A stretch of 64,000 bases of DNA from NCBI RefSeq assembly GCF_014836985.1, contig NZ_JACSPU010000005.1, forward strand, positions 371,136 to 435,135, read 5' to 3'. The position numbers were made by a program, and so were the translations under genes. A model generated the notes under the pieces. It saw only the letters and a list, made by a program, of their open reading frames with translations. It was not told the DNA's origin and did not search any database. The first letter of the stretch is position 1; each line of letters starts with the position of its first letter. Shown here in pieces: positions 8,911 to 18,351 of the stretch. This DNA is from Planococcus wigleyi (GTDB lineage: Bacteria > Bacillota > Bacilli > Bacillales_A > Planococcaceae).

Positions 8911-11900
8911 ATTGATCCACAATAAAATACCTTGCATCAGGATGGGCAAAAACGATTGCCGATACGGAAGCTTCGGGATCCATCATGTATTCTTCTGTCA
9001 GATGGACGCCGATGTCCTCGGGTTTGATGAGGTTGAACAGTTTTGCCTGGTCTTCCAGGTTCGGACAAGCCGGGTAGCCGAAAGAAAAGCGCTGCCCCTG
9101 GTATTTCGCAGCAAAGCGTTCGCGCATCGAGAAATCCGTTGCGTCGGGGAAGCCCCATTGGTCGCGGATTTCCTGATGGATGCGTTCGGCAAAGCCTTCT
9201 GCCAATTCCAGCGCAGTTGCCTGAAGTGCATGGCTTTCCAGGAACTTGCCTTGTTCTTTCAAACGTGTTGCTTCGTCACGGACACCGAATCCTGCAGTCA
9301 CTTGCATAAAGGCCACATAATCCATTACCCCGCTGTCGACCGATTTCAAATAATCGGCCAGGCATAGGAATGGCGGAGCCGATTGGCGCGGGAACGTAAA
9401 GCGTTCGATTTCCGTTTTGGCGTCTTTCGGGTCGTAGATGACGACATCGTCGCCGTCACTTTGAGCCGGGAAAAATTGATAAAGTCCAGATGGCTTCAAT
9501 AAGCCGGAGCCCAAGAAATTCGTAGCCAGTTCATGCAGCTGAACCGCACGCGGATCCCCATTTGCCAGGGTTTTATCATTATAGCCTTTCAGCCCAAGAT
9601 GATGGCCGATCAAGGTGCGCATGTTGACGTAAGGATACAGGTGCGCCACTGAATATTCCTTCAGCACATGGCGCCGTAAATCATTCGGTACGTAAACCGG
9701 TACGTCTTCACGAACCGTCTTGACCGGCTTTTCAGCAACAGCAACAGCCGGCTTGGCTGCGCGCGCTGCTTCAGAAGCTTGGCGCTTTTCCTGTTGGGCA
9801 TCCAATTCCAGCAGCAATTCCTGTTTGCCGGCTCCACTTTGGAGACGGTTGGCCAGATCCAGCCCCTGCATCGCGTCTTTTGCATAGATGACCGGTCCAT
9901 CGTATTCCGCTGAAATCTTGGTTTCCGTAAAGCGTCTCGACAAAGCCGCGCCGCCTACCAGAATCGGCACATCGATGCCCGCTTCCTTGAAATCCTGGGC
10001 GGTGATGACCATCTGTTTTGCAGACTTGACCAGCAAGCCAGACAAGCCAATCATGTCCGGCTTTTCTTTGCGGATCACTTCAATCAAAGTCGCCGGCGAC
10101 ACTTTAATGCCGACATCGATTACTTTAAAGCCATTATTGCTCAAAATGATTTCGACCAGGTTTTTACCGATGTCGTGGACATCGCCTTTTACGGTAGCCA
10201 GAACGATTTTTCCTTTTCCGGAATCGTCTTCTTTCTTCTCCATGAACTGTTCAAGGAATGAAACCGCGGCTTTCATGACGCCGGCACTTTGCAGCACTTC
10301 GGCGACAATCAATTGATTGTCATTGAACAGCCGGCCAACTTCAGCCATTCCTTTCATCAAAGGTCCATTGATAACATCCAGCGGTTCATCGTACATCTCC
10401 AGAGCTTTTTCCAAGTCTGGAATCAACCCTTCTTTTGTGCCTTCGATAATGTAATAAGCCAAACGGTCAGGCACCGTTTTCGGGATATCGTCTTCGGTCT
10501 TTTCTTTTTTCTTATCGCGGTAGAAAGCGGTGAATTCAGCTAAAGTTTCATCAGTTGTCGTAAACAGCAATTCATTGGCCATATCGATTTCCAGCTTCGG
10601 AATCGATGCATAACGCTCCAGTTTTTCTGTATTGACGATGGCGTAATCCAATCCAGCCTGCGTACAGTGGTATAGATAAACCGCATTCAGCACTTCACGG
10701 CCAACCGGCGGCAAACCGAAAGATACGTTGCTGACGCCAAGAATGGTCAAAGCTCGCGGCATTTTTTCCTTGATCAGGCGAATGCCTTCAATGGTTTCTA
10801 CTGCAGAGCCGATGTATTGCTGATCTCCTGTACCGACCGGGAAGACCAGTGGATCGAAAATGATATCTTCCGGTGCCAGACCCCATTTATTGACCAGCAG
10901 ATCATAAGACCGTTCGGCAATTTCCAGTTTGCGCTCACGTGTAACGGCCATTCCCGGCTCGTCGATCGTTCCGACAACAACTGCTGCCCCATATTTTTTC
11001 ACCAGCGGCATCACTGCGTCAAAACGCTCTTCCCCATCTTCCAGGTTGATCGAGTTGATGATTGCTTTGCCTTGTGAATATTTCAGCGCCACTTCAATGA
11101 CTTCTTCATCCGTGGAATCAATCACCAATGGCACTTTGACTTTCTTGACAACTTCTTTCATGAAGTTCGTCATGTCTTCCACTTCATCCCGGTCCGGGTT
11201 CGCCAGGCAGATGTCAATGACATGCGCACCATTCTTGACTTGTGCACGGGCGATTTCGGCAGCCTCTTCAAACTGGCCATCGATGATCAAACGCTTGAAT
11301 TTGCGGGAACCGATGACATTTGTGCGTTCTCCGATAAACAGCGGACGCATGGTTTCATCGTATTGCAGCGGTTCGATCCCAGACACCACATGGCCGTGGT
11401 CAACCGGGTCCGGCTTTCTTGGTGCCAGACCTTCCATTGCTTCACGGACTGCTTTGATGTGTGCAGGCGTAGTTCCACAACAGCCGCCTACGACGTTCAA
11501 CCAGCCTTTATCGGCAAAGCCGCGCAGTTTTTTCGCCAGTGATTCCGGCGTTTCATGGTAATGGCCATCTTCGTCCGGCAGGCCGGCGTTCGGGTAACAG
11601 CTGACATAGCCATCCGACAACTCCGATAGCGAGCGGATGTGGTCCGTCATGAATTCTGGTCCTGTTGCACAGTTCAAGCCGACCGACAAAGGTTTGACGT
11701 GTTCAATCGAGATGTAGAACGCTTCGATGCTTTGCCCGGCAAGTGTCGTGCCCATCGGTTCGATGGTCCCTGACACCATAATCGGCAATTCGATTCCGGT
11801 TTCTTCAAACGCCTGTTTGATGCCGATGGTCGCCGCTTTGACATTCAGCATGTCCTGGCTTGTCTCCAACAAAATCAAATCCGCTCCGCCTTCAATCAAA

Positions 11901-12349
11901 GCCTTGGCTTGCACATAAAAGTTTTCCAGCATTTCATCGAATGTCGCGCCGCCCGTCACCGACAATGTTTTCGTCGTCGGTCCAATAGCGCCGGCCACAA
12001 AACGCGGCCATTCCGGCGTTGAAAAAGCAGCAGCAGCCTTTTTGGCGATTTCCACTCCACGCCGGTTGATTTCCGCTGCCTGATTGCCGATTCCATACTC
12101 ATCCAACACGATCGGCGTTCCGCCGAATGTATTGGTGCAAAGAATATCAGCTCCCGCTTCCAGATAGGCCGCATGGATCTCTTCAATAACCTCCGGACGG
12201 ATAATATTCAAATATTCGTTGCAGCCGTCAAATTCATCGCCGCCAAAATCCTCCGGAGAAAGATCCGCATTCTGGATCATGGTTCCCATAGCTCCATCGA
12301 TGATCAATATTCTTTTTTCGAGTTGTTGTTCAATAAGATGTTTGGACAT
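8909..12349 (-). CDS. metH: Cobalamin-dependent methionine synthase
   Basis: 1146 residues with all four MetH modules in order: homocysteine-binding barrel (about 1-310) with zinc ligands Cys227 in GLNCATG and Cys290/Cys291 in GGCCGTT; methyltetrahydrofolate (pterin) barrel (about 335-600, FIGERTNVIGS); cobalamin module (about 620-860) with DVHDIGKN, lower-ligand His725; and the C-terminal SAM-dependent reactivation domain (about 880-1146) with RFSFGYPACPN. It transfers the methyl group from methyltetrahydrofolate through B12 to homocysteine. Its ATG lies inside the last codons of yitJ (20-base overlap), so it depends on the S-box leader upstream of yitJ. Confidence 0.97.
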   Translation of the reverse strand: MSKHLIEQQLEKRILIIDGAMGTMIQNADLSPEDFGGDEFDGCNEYLNIIRPEVIEEIHAAYLEAGADILCTNTFGGTPIVLDEYGIGNQAAEINRRGVEIAKKAAAAFSTPEWPRFVAGAIGPTTKTLSVTGGATFDEMLENFYVQAKALIEGGADLILLETSQDMLNVKAATIGIKQAFEETGIELPIMVSGTIEPMGTTLAGQSIEAFYISIEHVKPLSVGLNCATGPEFMTDHIRSLSELSDGYVSCYPNAGLPDEDGHYHETPESLAKKLRGFADKGWLNVVGGCCGTTPAHIKAVREAMEGLAPRKPDPVDHGHVVSGIEPLQYDETMRPLFIGERTNVIGSRKFKRLIIDGQFEEAAEIARAQVKNGAHVIDICLANPDRDEVEDMTNFMKEVVKKVKVPLVIDSTDEEVIEVALKYSQGKAIINSINLEDGEERFDAVMPLVKKYGAAVVVGTIDEPGMAVTRERKLEIAERSYDLLVNKWGLAPEDIIFDPLVFPVGTGDQQYIGSAVETIEGIRLIKEKMPRALTILGVSNVSFGLPPVGREVLNAVYLYHCTQAGLDYAIVNTEKLERYASIPKLEIDMANELLFTTTDETLAEFTAFYRDKKKEKTEDDIPKTVPDRLAYYIIEGTKEGLIPDLEKALEMYDEPLDVINGPLMKGMAEVGRLFNDNQLIVAEVLQSAGVMKAAVSFLEQFMEKKEDDSGKGKIVLATVKGDVHDIGKNLVEIILSNNGFKVIDVGIKVSPATLIEVIRKEKPDMIGLSGLLVKSAKQMVITAQDFKEAGIDVPILVGGAALSRRFTETKISAEYDGPVIYAKDAMQGLDLANRLQSGAGKQELLLELDAQQEKRQASEAARAAKPAVAVAEKPVKTVREDVPVYVPNDLRRHVLKEYSVAHLYPYVNMRTLIGHHLGLKGYNDKTLANGDPRAVQLHELATNFLGSGLLKPSGLYQFFPAQSDGDDVVIYDPKDAKTEIERFTFPRQSAPPFLCLADYLKSVDSGVMDYVAFMQVTAGFGVRDEATRLKEQGKFLESHALQATALELAEGFAERIHQEIRDQWGFPDATDFSMRERFAAKYQGQRFSFGYPACPNLEDQAKLFNLIKPEDIGVHLTEEYMMDPEASVSAIVFAHPDARYFIVDQ

Positions 12350-14189
12350 GTATAGGATCGCTCTCTTTCTGTTGATCTAGTTGTCTGATGTAATGGATCA
12401 ATTCCACGGTCATATCGTAACGGACAAACGGCGTGATCAGGTAGATGCCATGGAACAGTTCAGCCGCCGTATCGATCAATTCTTTCGCAATCTGGATGCC
12501 TTCTGCTGTTGCGCGGTCTTTGTCTTCACCGCAAGCGCGCATGCGTTCAAGCGCATCTTCCGACAGCTTGATGCCCGGCACTTCATTGTGCAGGAATTCG
12601 GCACTGCGGATGCTCGTCAACGGCATGACTCCGATAAAAATCGGAGTCTCCAGGTGTTTGGTCGCTTCGTGGATTTCGATGATTTTCTCTTTTGTGTAAA
12701 CCGGCTGCGAGATGAAATAATCCGCACCGCTTTCGATTTTCTTCTCAAGTCTCGCTACGGCCCGGTCCAGCACACGGACATTCGGGTTGAATGCCGCAGC
12801 GACTGAAAAGTTGGCTTTTTTCCGCAAAGGCTTGCCGGAAAATGAAATCCCTTCATTGAGCTTTTTGATCAATTGGATCAATTCCATGCTCGAGACGTCA
12901 TAGACGCTGGTTGCTCCCGGGAAATCGCCGACTTTGGTCGGATCTCCTGTTACGGCGAGTATATCATGGATTCCGAGCGCATCGAGCCCCATCAAATGCG
13001 ATTGCAGACCGATCAGGTTGCGGTCACGGCAAGTAATGTGGGCAAGCGCCCGAATGTCTTGCTTGTGTTTGAGGATGGAGCCCATCGCCATATTGCTGAT
13101 GCGCGGCGATGCCAAAGAATTGTCCGCCATGGTTACGGCATCCACTCCGGCCTCGTTCAAAGCGGCAGAGCCTTCCAGGAATTTAGTGGTATCCAAATGG
13201 CGCGGTGTGTCCAGTTCCACAATGATGGTCCGTTCCGTTTTGGCTTTTTCATGAAGCGGTTTGACTGCCAATGCTTCCGCTTCACGGATGACAATCGGTT
13301 TTCTTTCCGTGACTTCTTTATGGACAATCGGCGGCAAATGGTTCAGGTGCTTTTTCACCGCTTCAATGTGCTTTGGCGTCGTGCCGCAGCAGCCCCCAAT
13401 TAAACGGACCCCTTCTTCTCTCAACAACAAAGCGGCGCGTCCAAAATAATCCGCTTCCGATTCATAGACGATCCGCCCATCTTCTACATCCAGCAGGCTG
13501 GCATTCGGATAAGCTGACAAAAACGCTTTTTCAGGCAAGGTGACTTCTTCAAAAGCCTGGATGGTATGGTGAGGTCCCAGGCGGCAGTTGACGCCGACAA
13601 TATCTGCGCCAAGCGTTTCCAATTGATGCAGGGCTTCATTCAACGACATTCCATTTTGCAGAATGCCTGGATCATGCATAGATACTTGCGCAATCAATGG
13701 CGTGTCGGTCATCCCTTTCAGGTGCTTGACCGTTTCCGCGAGTTCTTCGAAATCGTAGTAGGTTTCCAGCAACAGACCGTCCGGATCTCCCGACAGCAAA
13801 TGGCTTGCCTGCTGATCGACCATCGCAATGATTTCCTGCATGGTGGCATCGCTTTTCCGGATTCCGCGGATTCCGCCGATGGTCCCGAAAACAAATTGGC
13901 CGCCTGGCGCTGCCGCGCGTTTGGCGATGTCGATAGCGGCTTTATTGATATCAGCGACTTGCGCTTCCAAACCGTAGCGTGCCAGCTTCGCCGCATTCGC
14001 TCCATACGTGTTGGTCTGGATGATGTCCGCACCGGCTTTGATGTAATCCAGATGGATCTTCTCAATCACTTCCGGGCGCTGCAGGTTCAATTCCTCGTTG
14101 CAATATTCGATGCCATACGAATACAGCAATGTTCCCATGGCTCCATCCGCTGTCAAAATCCTGGTCTTTAATTCGTCTAATAAACCCAC
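12330..14189 (-). CDS. yitJ: Bifunctional homocysteine S-methyltransferase / methylenetetrahydrofolate reductase
   Basis: 619 residues from GTG 14189, which has GGGAGG nine bases upstream; the alternative TTG at 14198 would abut that site. N-terminal homocysteine methyltransferase domain (about 1-290: LTADGAMGTLLYSYG, GVNCRLGPHH, zinc ligands in GGCCGTTPKHI) is joined to a C-terminal MetF-type FAD-dependent methylenetetrahydrofolate reductase (about 315-600: TRHLDTTKF-like start, TCRDRN, AVTGDPTKVGDF, FISQPVYT). It supplies methyltetrahydrofolate to MetH, encoded just downstream with overlapping frames. Expression should rise when SAM is low because of the riboswitch at 14213-14367. Confidence 0.95.
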   Translation of the reverse strand: MGLLDELKTRILTADGAMGTLLYSYGIEYCNEELNLQRPEVIEKIHLDYIKAGADIIQTNTYGANAAKLARYGLEAQVADINKAAIDIAKRAAAPGGQFVFGTIGGIRGIRKSDATMQEIIAMVDQQASHLLSGDPDGLLLETYYDFEELAETVKHLKGMTDTPLIAQVSMHDPGILQNGMSLNEALHQLETLGADIVGVNCRLGPHHTIQAFEEVTLPEKAFLSAYPNASLLDVEDGRIVYESEADYFGRAALLLREEGVRLIGGCCGTTPKHIEAVKKHLNHLPPIVHKEVTERKPIVIREAEALAVKPLHEKAKTERTIIVELDTPRHLDTTKFLEGSAALNEAGVDAVTMADNSLASPRISNMAMGSILKHKQDIRALAHITCRDRNLIGLQSHLMGLDALGIHDILAVTGDPTKVGDFPGATSVYDVSSMELIQLIKKLNEGISFSGKPLRKKANFSVAAAFNPNVRVLDRAVARLEKKIESGADYFISQPVYTKEKIIEIHEATKHLETPIFIGVMPLTSIRSAEFLHNEVPGIKLSEDALERMRACGEDKDRATAEGIQIAKELIDTAAELFHGIYLITPFVRYDMTVELIHYIRQLDQQKESDPIHVQTSY

Positions 14190-14212
14190 TCTTCTCAACC
14201 TCCCATATATAC

Positions 14213-14367
14213 AAAAAAAGCCTTCATGAAAAAGAAGGCTTTACGATATCAAACTCGTTCCTTTTCATCTGCCAGACAATTTCTTGCCTGCTGGATTTAG
14301 CACCTGACCTTTCGGCTGGTTGCTGAAGCTTCATAGGGCCAGTCCCTCAACTTCTCTCGATAAGAAT
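14213..14367 (-). ncRNA. SAM-I riboswitch (S-box) of the yitJ-metH operon
   Basis: On the minus strand it starts TTCTTATCGAGAGAAG, then the conserved GGGACTGGCCCTATGAAGC, CAGCAACC, AAGGTCAGGTGCTAA-TCC core and a terminator formed by AAAGCCTTC / GAAGGCTTT with a T-run (14213-14243). SAM binding favours the terminator, so transcription is shut off when SAM is plentiful. Located just before yitJ. Confidence 0.95.
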
Positions 14368-14395
14368 TCACTATTCAGTTTTAAGTATTCTAAAT

Positions 14396-14424
14396 ATGGT
14401 ACCTGTATCTGAAGAGCAGGTCAA
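14396..14424 (-). promoter_or_regulatory. Candidate promoter of the yitJ-metH S-box leader
   Basis: TTGACC (14424-14419), 17-base spacer, TACCAT (14401-14396), about 30 bases before the riboswitch. The -10 is a modest match. The remaining stretch 14425-14618 is AT-rich with nothing recognisable. Confidence 0.45.
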
Positions 14425-14618
14425 GACAATCTGTCAAAAAACAATGAAATTTCTGTGATTTTTTTCACAATGTATACGTTTAGTGTATAAATCAATTTTA
14501 TACTTTCATCCAACCGTTGAAATTAGACCAGGAAAAGGGCGTTATATTTTTATAAAGGCACTTAGAAAAATTTCCGAATGCATTCCGATTTTTTGCAGTC
14601 CTGCAATTCAATTTTTCT

Positions 14619-15386
14619 TCAGGAAAATCGTCCATTGATAGAATTGAATCGTATGTCATGTACATCAAATCGATACCAAGTGAACGGCCCTTCTTCCAGC
14701 ATCCAGCTGATTTCCATCTTCACTGGAACGGTCAGTCCCCCCACTTTCCGCTGCTTTTTAACAGTGCCCACGCACAGCAGGGGACGGGCGTCTTCTCCAC
14801 TGTCTTTGTAGCGCCAGGCTTCCACTTTCAGCAATTCGTTTTGTTCATTGAAAAAATAAGTGACAGAACCTTTAAGGCCTTCAAAATTCATGGTCGCTGT
14901 TGCGGAGTGTGCGTCCACCTCCTCCCAGGAAATGAAGGGACTGAGGACAGCCGAAGGATACCAGGCTAGCTCCATCAGGTAACGCTGGAGTGCGGATTCA
15001 TTGGTCTTTTCATCATCAACTGTTTTGGAAATCGGAATAATGCCGGCGAGCTTGATATGCATGCCTGCCTTCCCTTCCAAAAAACTGTCTTTTCCTGTCA
15101 CAACCAATCCTTTTCCCATTTTCAACTTCACGATCCATCGGAAAGCGGGTGGATCTGTATGGCTGATTTGTTCTGCTTCGGATACGGTCCACCGCTTCTG
15201 TTCCGGTTTCAGTTTCATTACCCCCGATTGCTTAAGGCTCACCAAATTGATTTGTTCATGGCCAATAGCTCCAATTTCGGATAACCACCCTTTTATACAG
15301 GTTGGCAGTGAGCTAATCATATCTGCTGTCAGTTTGTTGGAAATTGCCCGACCTTTTTTCTTTCCAGCTTTTTCTTTATTCTCCAT
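14619..15386 (-). CDS. Conserved protein of DUF6544/DUF6920 type
   Basis: 255 residues. Features I associate with this family: an LPTCIKGWLSEIGAIG segment near the N-terminus (the LPxxVxRYL-like motif), VMKLKPEQKRW, PPAFRWIVKLKMGKGLVVTGKDSF with a long beta-rich middle, and ALQRYLMELAWYPSAVLS. No signal peptide; the first 20 residues are very basic. Function is unknown. Strong AAAAGGAGGGA before the ATG. It stands alone, facing away from the PadR remnant at 15526. Family assignment is from memory of the sequence pattern. Confidence 0.65.
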   Translation of the reverse strand: MENKEKAGKKKGRAISNKLTADMISSLPTCIKGWLSEIGAIGHEQINLVSLKQSGVMKLKPEQKRWTVSEAEQISHTDPPAFRWIVKLKMGKGLVVTGKDSFLEGKAGMHIKLAGIIPISKTVDDEKTNESALQRYLMELAWYPSAVLSPFISWEEVDAHSATATMNFEGLKGSVTYFFNEQNELLKVEAWRYKDSGEDARPLLCVGTVKKQRKVGGLTVPVKMEISWMLEEGPFTWYRFDVHDIRFNSINGRFS

Positions 15387-15525
15387 CGCTCTCCCTCCTT
15401 TTACTTGCTATACCTGTTTAATGAATGCATAAAGCATTTTCTTATTAAAATATATACAAAAAATCAAAAAAAGAGTATGTTACAGCAAAGAAATCTATAT
15501 GAACTTGATATAGGGAGGCGTATAA

Positions 15526-15744
15526 ATGGCTAGAGAAAATCATTCGCAATATGCCATTCTCGGTCTATTGACAACAGACTGCCGCACAGGCTATTCGATC
15601 AAGCAAATGATTGATACAAGCCTGAACCATTTTTGGAAAATCAGTTATGAATTCGGCTTAGCCAAAGCACTTGTAAAGAAAGCCATCACTCCTGCCCTTT
15701 CATCTGTCCGTCAACGCCTTAATAAGCAAGAACAATCCTCATAA
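15526..15744 (+). pseudogene. PadR-family regulator remnant
   Basis: 72 residues with its own GGGAGG site. The first ~41 residues (ARENHSQYAILGLLTTDCRTGYSIKQM, then LNHFWKISY) are a PadR winged-helix start, but the rest of the DNA-binding domain (the usual GQIYPTLKKL part) is absent; the frame jumps at once to a short Ala/Lys-rich tail and ends. This looks like an internal deletion leaving an inactive protein. It is followed by the duplicated hairpin at 15758. Confidence 0.7.
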
Positions 15745-15757
15745 GTTCAAAAGTAAA

Positions 15758-15785
15758 AAGCCTGTCTGAAGATTTCAGACAGGCC
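15758..15785. terminator. Palindromic hairpin, first copy of a duplicated pair
   Basis: GCCTGTCTGAA / TTCAGACAGGC stem with GATT loop just after the PadR remnant. An identical 28-base copy lies at 16214-16241. Confidence 0.75.
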
Positions 15786-15844
15786 CAGCTTGTAGACAAA
15801 AGAATATTTATGTCGCTCAAAGGGTGAATATGCAATTTGTTGTC

Positions 15845-15960
15845 TTTCTATTGGATCCTGCACTCCAGGTGGACGCTTTCCTGCGAGCTTGCGACGAAGC
15901 TAGCGAAGCGATGCAGGAGCATATCTTTGCCCTTCGCCGCCTTGCGTTACGGATTTTTGT
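15845..15960. repeat. Interspersed repeat fragment, GGTGGACGCTTTCC family
   Basis: CACTCCAGGTGGACGCTTTC followed by a GC-rich, partly self-complementary stretch (CTTGCGACGAAG, GCTAGCGAAGC). The head resembles those of the repeats at 22700 and 24700. Confidence 0.55.
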
Positions 15961-16039
15961 ATGAAGGAGTTACTAAGTTTATTGGGACGATGACGATGGT
16001 TTCCGGATTCTGACTAGCAGGCTATTTCCTTTGATTGAA

Positions 16040-16175
16040 GCTACACGCCCCCGATCGGGCTGGCCACGGAGACTCCTGTGGGACAGCGAAAGCTGAAGAC
16101 CCCGCAGGAACGCAGTGACGAGGAGGCTGAAGCTGAGCCCACGGAACGCGAAGTGGCCGGACCGGTTGGGGTATG
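16040..16175. repeat. GC-rich interspersed repeat
   Basis: GGCTGGCCAC near 16049 pairs with GTGGCCGG near 16150; inside are ACTCCTGTGGGACAGCGAAA and GACCCCGCAGGAACGCAGTG followed by ACGAGGAGGCTGA. This wording is typical of a very common intergenic repeat family of Bacillaceae and Planococcaceae (recalled). No coding sequence in 15745-16277. Confidence 0.7.
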
Positions 16176-16213
16176 CACCGCTATTCATTTTTGAAAGACT
16201 TTGTCTATAGTCT

Positions 16214-16245
16214 AAGCCTGTCTGAAGATTTCAGACAGGCCTTTT
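16214..16245. terminator. Palindromic hairpin terminator, second copy
   Basis: Same 28 bases as at 15758-15785, here followed by TTTT and placed 37 bases beyond the stop of the gene at 16278. Confidence 0.75.
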
Positions 16246-16277
16246 GCTTGGGTTATTCAGTGCGGTTTCGCTCTCCA

Positions 16278-16859
16278 TTAAAAAAGGCTTTGCAGTTCCT
16301 TCACTGGCCGGACGTCCGGCTGCCCTTCGTAACTGGTAAATTCGATTTCACCGATGCGCATGCCGGCATTGTATTCGCCGATGATCGTATCCAGCAGAAT
16401 AAATGAAGCCGAGACGAATTCATCTTCATTGTCTTCTGTAAACCCTTTGATGTACAAAATCAGGTTGACTTCATCGCTGTCTTTTTCGAAGGTGCAGAAA
16501 ATGTCTTCCCATGACAGTTCAATTTCCCCATACTCGATGGAAACCTCTTCTTCCTGCGGCTGACGAAACGCCACGATCGTAAAGAGTGGCAAATCAGGGG
16601 CTTGGCCGACCAGATTGATCACAGCGTCAAATGCTTCCACCATGCCATCAGCGCTGACGATGAATTCCCGTTTTCCGTCCACCAGCCCTTCACTGAGTTC
16701 AAAAGCCAGATGCCGGTTTACTTTATGCAACTTCTTTTCCAATTGGTTAAAGAGCTTGTCTCTACCGGAATCGTCCAAATCAAAATAGGCTTTTTTATTG
16801 TCTTCAAACCATTCCCAGAAAGCTGCTACCTTATCTTTTCTCTTCGGCAACCAATTCAT
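16278..16859 (-). CDS. Conserved hypothetical acidic cytoplasmic protein
   Basis: 193 residues, no signal peptide or membrane segment, many Asp/Glu. Visible features: WFEDNKKAYFDLDDSGRDKLF near residues 17-37, GKREFIVSADGMVEAFDAV, LPLFTIVAFRQPQ, and LILYIKGFTEDNEDEFVSAS followed by LLDTIIGEYNAG. This pattern recurs in uncharacterised Bacillota proteins that I recall but cannot name a function for. AAGGGGA upstream of ATG. Stands alone between repeat-rich DNA and an MFS transporter gene. Confidence 0.7.
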   Translation of the reverse strand: MNWLPKRKDKVAAFWEWFEDNKKAYFDLDDSGRDKLFNQLEKKLHKVNRHLAFELSEGLVDGKREFIVSADGMVEAFDAVINLVGQAPDLPLFTIVAFRQPQEEEVSIEYGEIELSWEDIFCTFEKDSDEVNLILYIKGFTEDNEDEFVSASFILLDTIIGEYNAGMRIGEIEFTSYEGQPDVRPVKELQSLF

Positions 16860-16954
16860 CCTGCTATCCCCTTTGCAACCATCTACGTTCTTTTCTCTCT
16901 ATCATAATCATTTTCACGCAAAAGCGATAGTTCTTTTTGTCTATGTACTAAAGA

Positions 16955-18154
16955 CTATTGTTTAGCTGATTTTATTTCATAGATACGGAATTTCGTCATG
17001 GAAATCAAGCCCAATACAGGACCGATGCTCAATACTGCAAACACCCACTCCCACCCGATAATGCTTTGCACAATTGGAATTAAATTGATTGAGAAAATGG
17101 TGATCAAAAACCCGATGCACATTTGGAATGTCAGAGCTGTCCCTAAATACGGAGCATCTGCAAATTCCGTTACCGCTGCTGAAAATTGGGCAGAATCGGA
17201 AATCACAGACATCCCCCAAATCACTGCGACCAGCAACGTCAGCCATAAAGCCTGTCCGAACGTGAAACCGATGATAACTGAACAGGCACCACTGACTCCG
17301 AGAGAAAGAACGGTCAGCCGCGACCTCCCCAATTTGTCTGCCACTAAACCACCCAATACACTTCCAACTGCTCCTGCAACTCCAATCGATAAAAAAGACG
17401 CAAAAGCAATGGTCGCCGGATTGATGTGAGAGGAGGCACTGGCAAAGCTGGCGGCAAGAAAAACAGGAAGCCACGTCCACATTGCATACAATTCCCACAT
17501 ATGGCCAAAATAGCCGTAGTTCGCCAGCATGACAGGTTTATTGAGCAGCACTCGTTTAATCAATTTAAACGAAAATACCATTCCTTGCGAAGAATCTGGG
17601 GCATCTCGTACGAGCCAGTTCATAATAGCCGCCGCAGCCAAGGCCAGCAGCGAGCTAACGACGATGACTAACTTCCAATCCAATGTGGAAGAAAAGATAC
17701 TGATAAAATGAGGCAGAGACGAACCTAAAGTCAATGCCGCAATCAAAATCCCAAGTGCCAATCCTCTTTTTGATGGGAACCATTGTGAAAGCATTTTGAC
17801 TGCGGTCGGATAAACGCCGGCAAGTGCCATGCCGGTCAATACCCGCAGTGTAATGCCGATAAGGGCACTGTCGGGAATCATCAGCAAGCCATTAATCAGC
17901 GCTCCCGCCACTGCGGAAAACGCAAAAACTTTCCGTGCATTAAAGCGATCTGAAATGCCGAAGCAGACGCTGAGCAATGTACCGATGATAAAACCAACTG
18001 GAACCGAGGCCGACAACCAGGCTTCCGTCCATGTAGTGAGATTCCAAAGCTCCCTCAATTCCGGTCCCGTCACACTTGCACTGAACCATAAACTCAAGGC
18101 AAACAGTTCTGCTAGGGCAATCCAAAATAAGGCCGTCCATTTTCCTGCTGCCAT
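16955..18154 (-). CDS. MFS transporter
   Basis: 399 residues, about 12 hydrophobic segments. The loop between segments 2 and 3 has ISDRFNARKVFAF, and between 8 and 9 VADKLGRSRLTVL, both forms of the MFS motif; segment 4 begins RVLTGMALAGVYPTAVKMLSQWFPSKRG, the pattern of the NNP/CynX-like and sugar-phosphate groups. A small-molecule permease; substrate unknown. GGAAGGAAG before the ATG. Single gene. Confidence 0.85.
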   Translation of the reverse strand: MAAGKWTALFWIALAELFALSLWFSASVTGPELRELWNLTTWTEAWLSASVPVGFIIGTLLSVCFGISDRFNARKVFAFSAVAGALINGLLMIPDSALIGITLRVLTGMALAGVYPTAVKMLSQWFPSKRGLALGILIAALTLGSSLPHFISIFSSTLDWKLVIVVSSLLALAAAAIMNWLVRDAPDSSQGMVFSFKLIKRVLLNKPVMLANYGYFGHMWELYAMWTWLPVFLAASFASASSHINPATIAFASFLSIGVAGAVGSVLGGLVADKLGRSRLTVLSLGVSGACSVIIGFTFGQALWLTLLVAVIWGMSVISDSAQFSAAVTEFADAPYLGTALTFQMCIGFLITIFSINLIPIVQSIIGWEWVFAVLSIGPVLGLISMTKFRIYEIKSAKQ

Positions 18155-18276
18155 TTCAATCTTCCTTCCAAAAAACGCTCTGGCTTTCTTCTTTCCTTAT
18201 CATAGAACAGCAAAAGCAAATAAGATAGGCGACAACTCCACAGCACCCTTTCATGAATGACGATTTCACCCAACTA

Positions 18277-18316
18277 AAAACCCTTCACCAGGTTTAAGGA
18301 CTGATGAAGGGTTTCA
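18277..18316 (-). terminator. Terminator of the dicarboxylate symporter gene
   Basis: AAACCCTTCA / TGAAGGGTTT stem, with the T-run on the minus strand, 36 bases past the stop at 18352. Confidence 0.8.
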
Positions 18317-18351
18317 GAATTCAGCTTGTTGTTAAGTTCTTTATTCCACTA

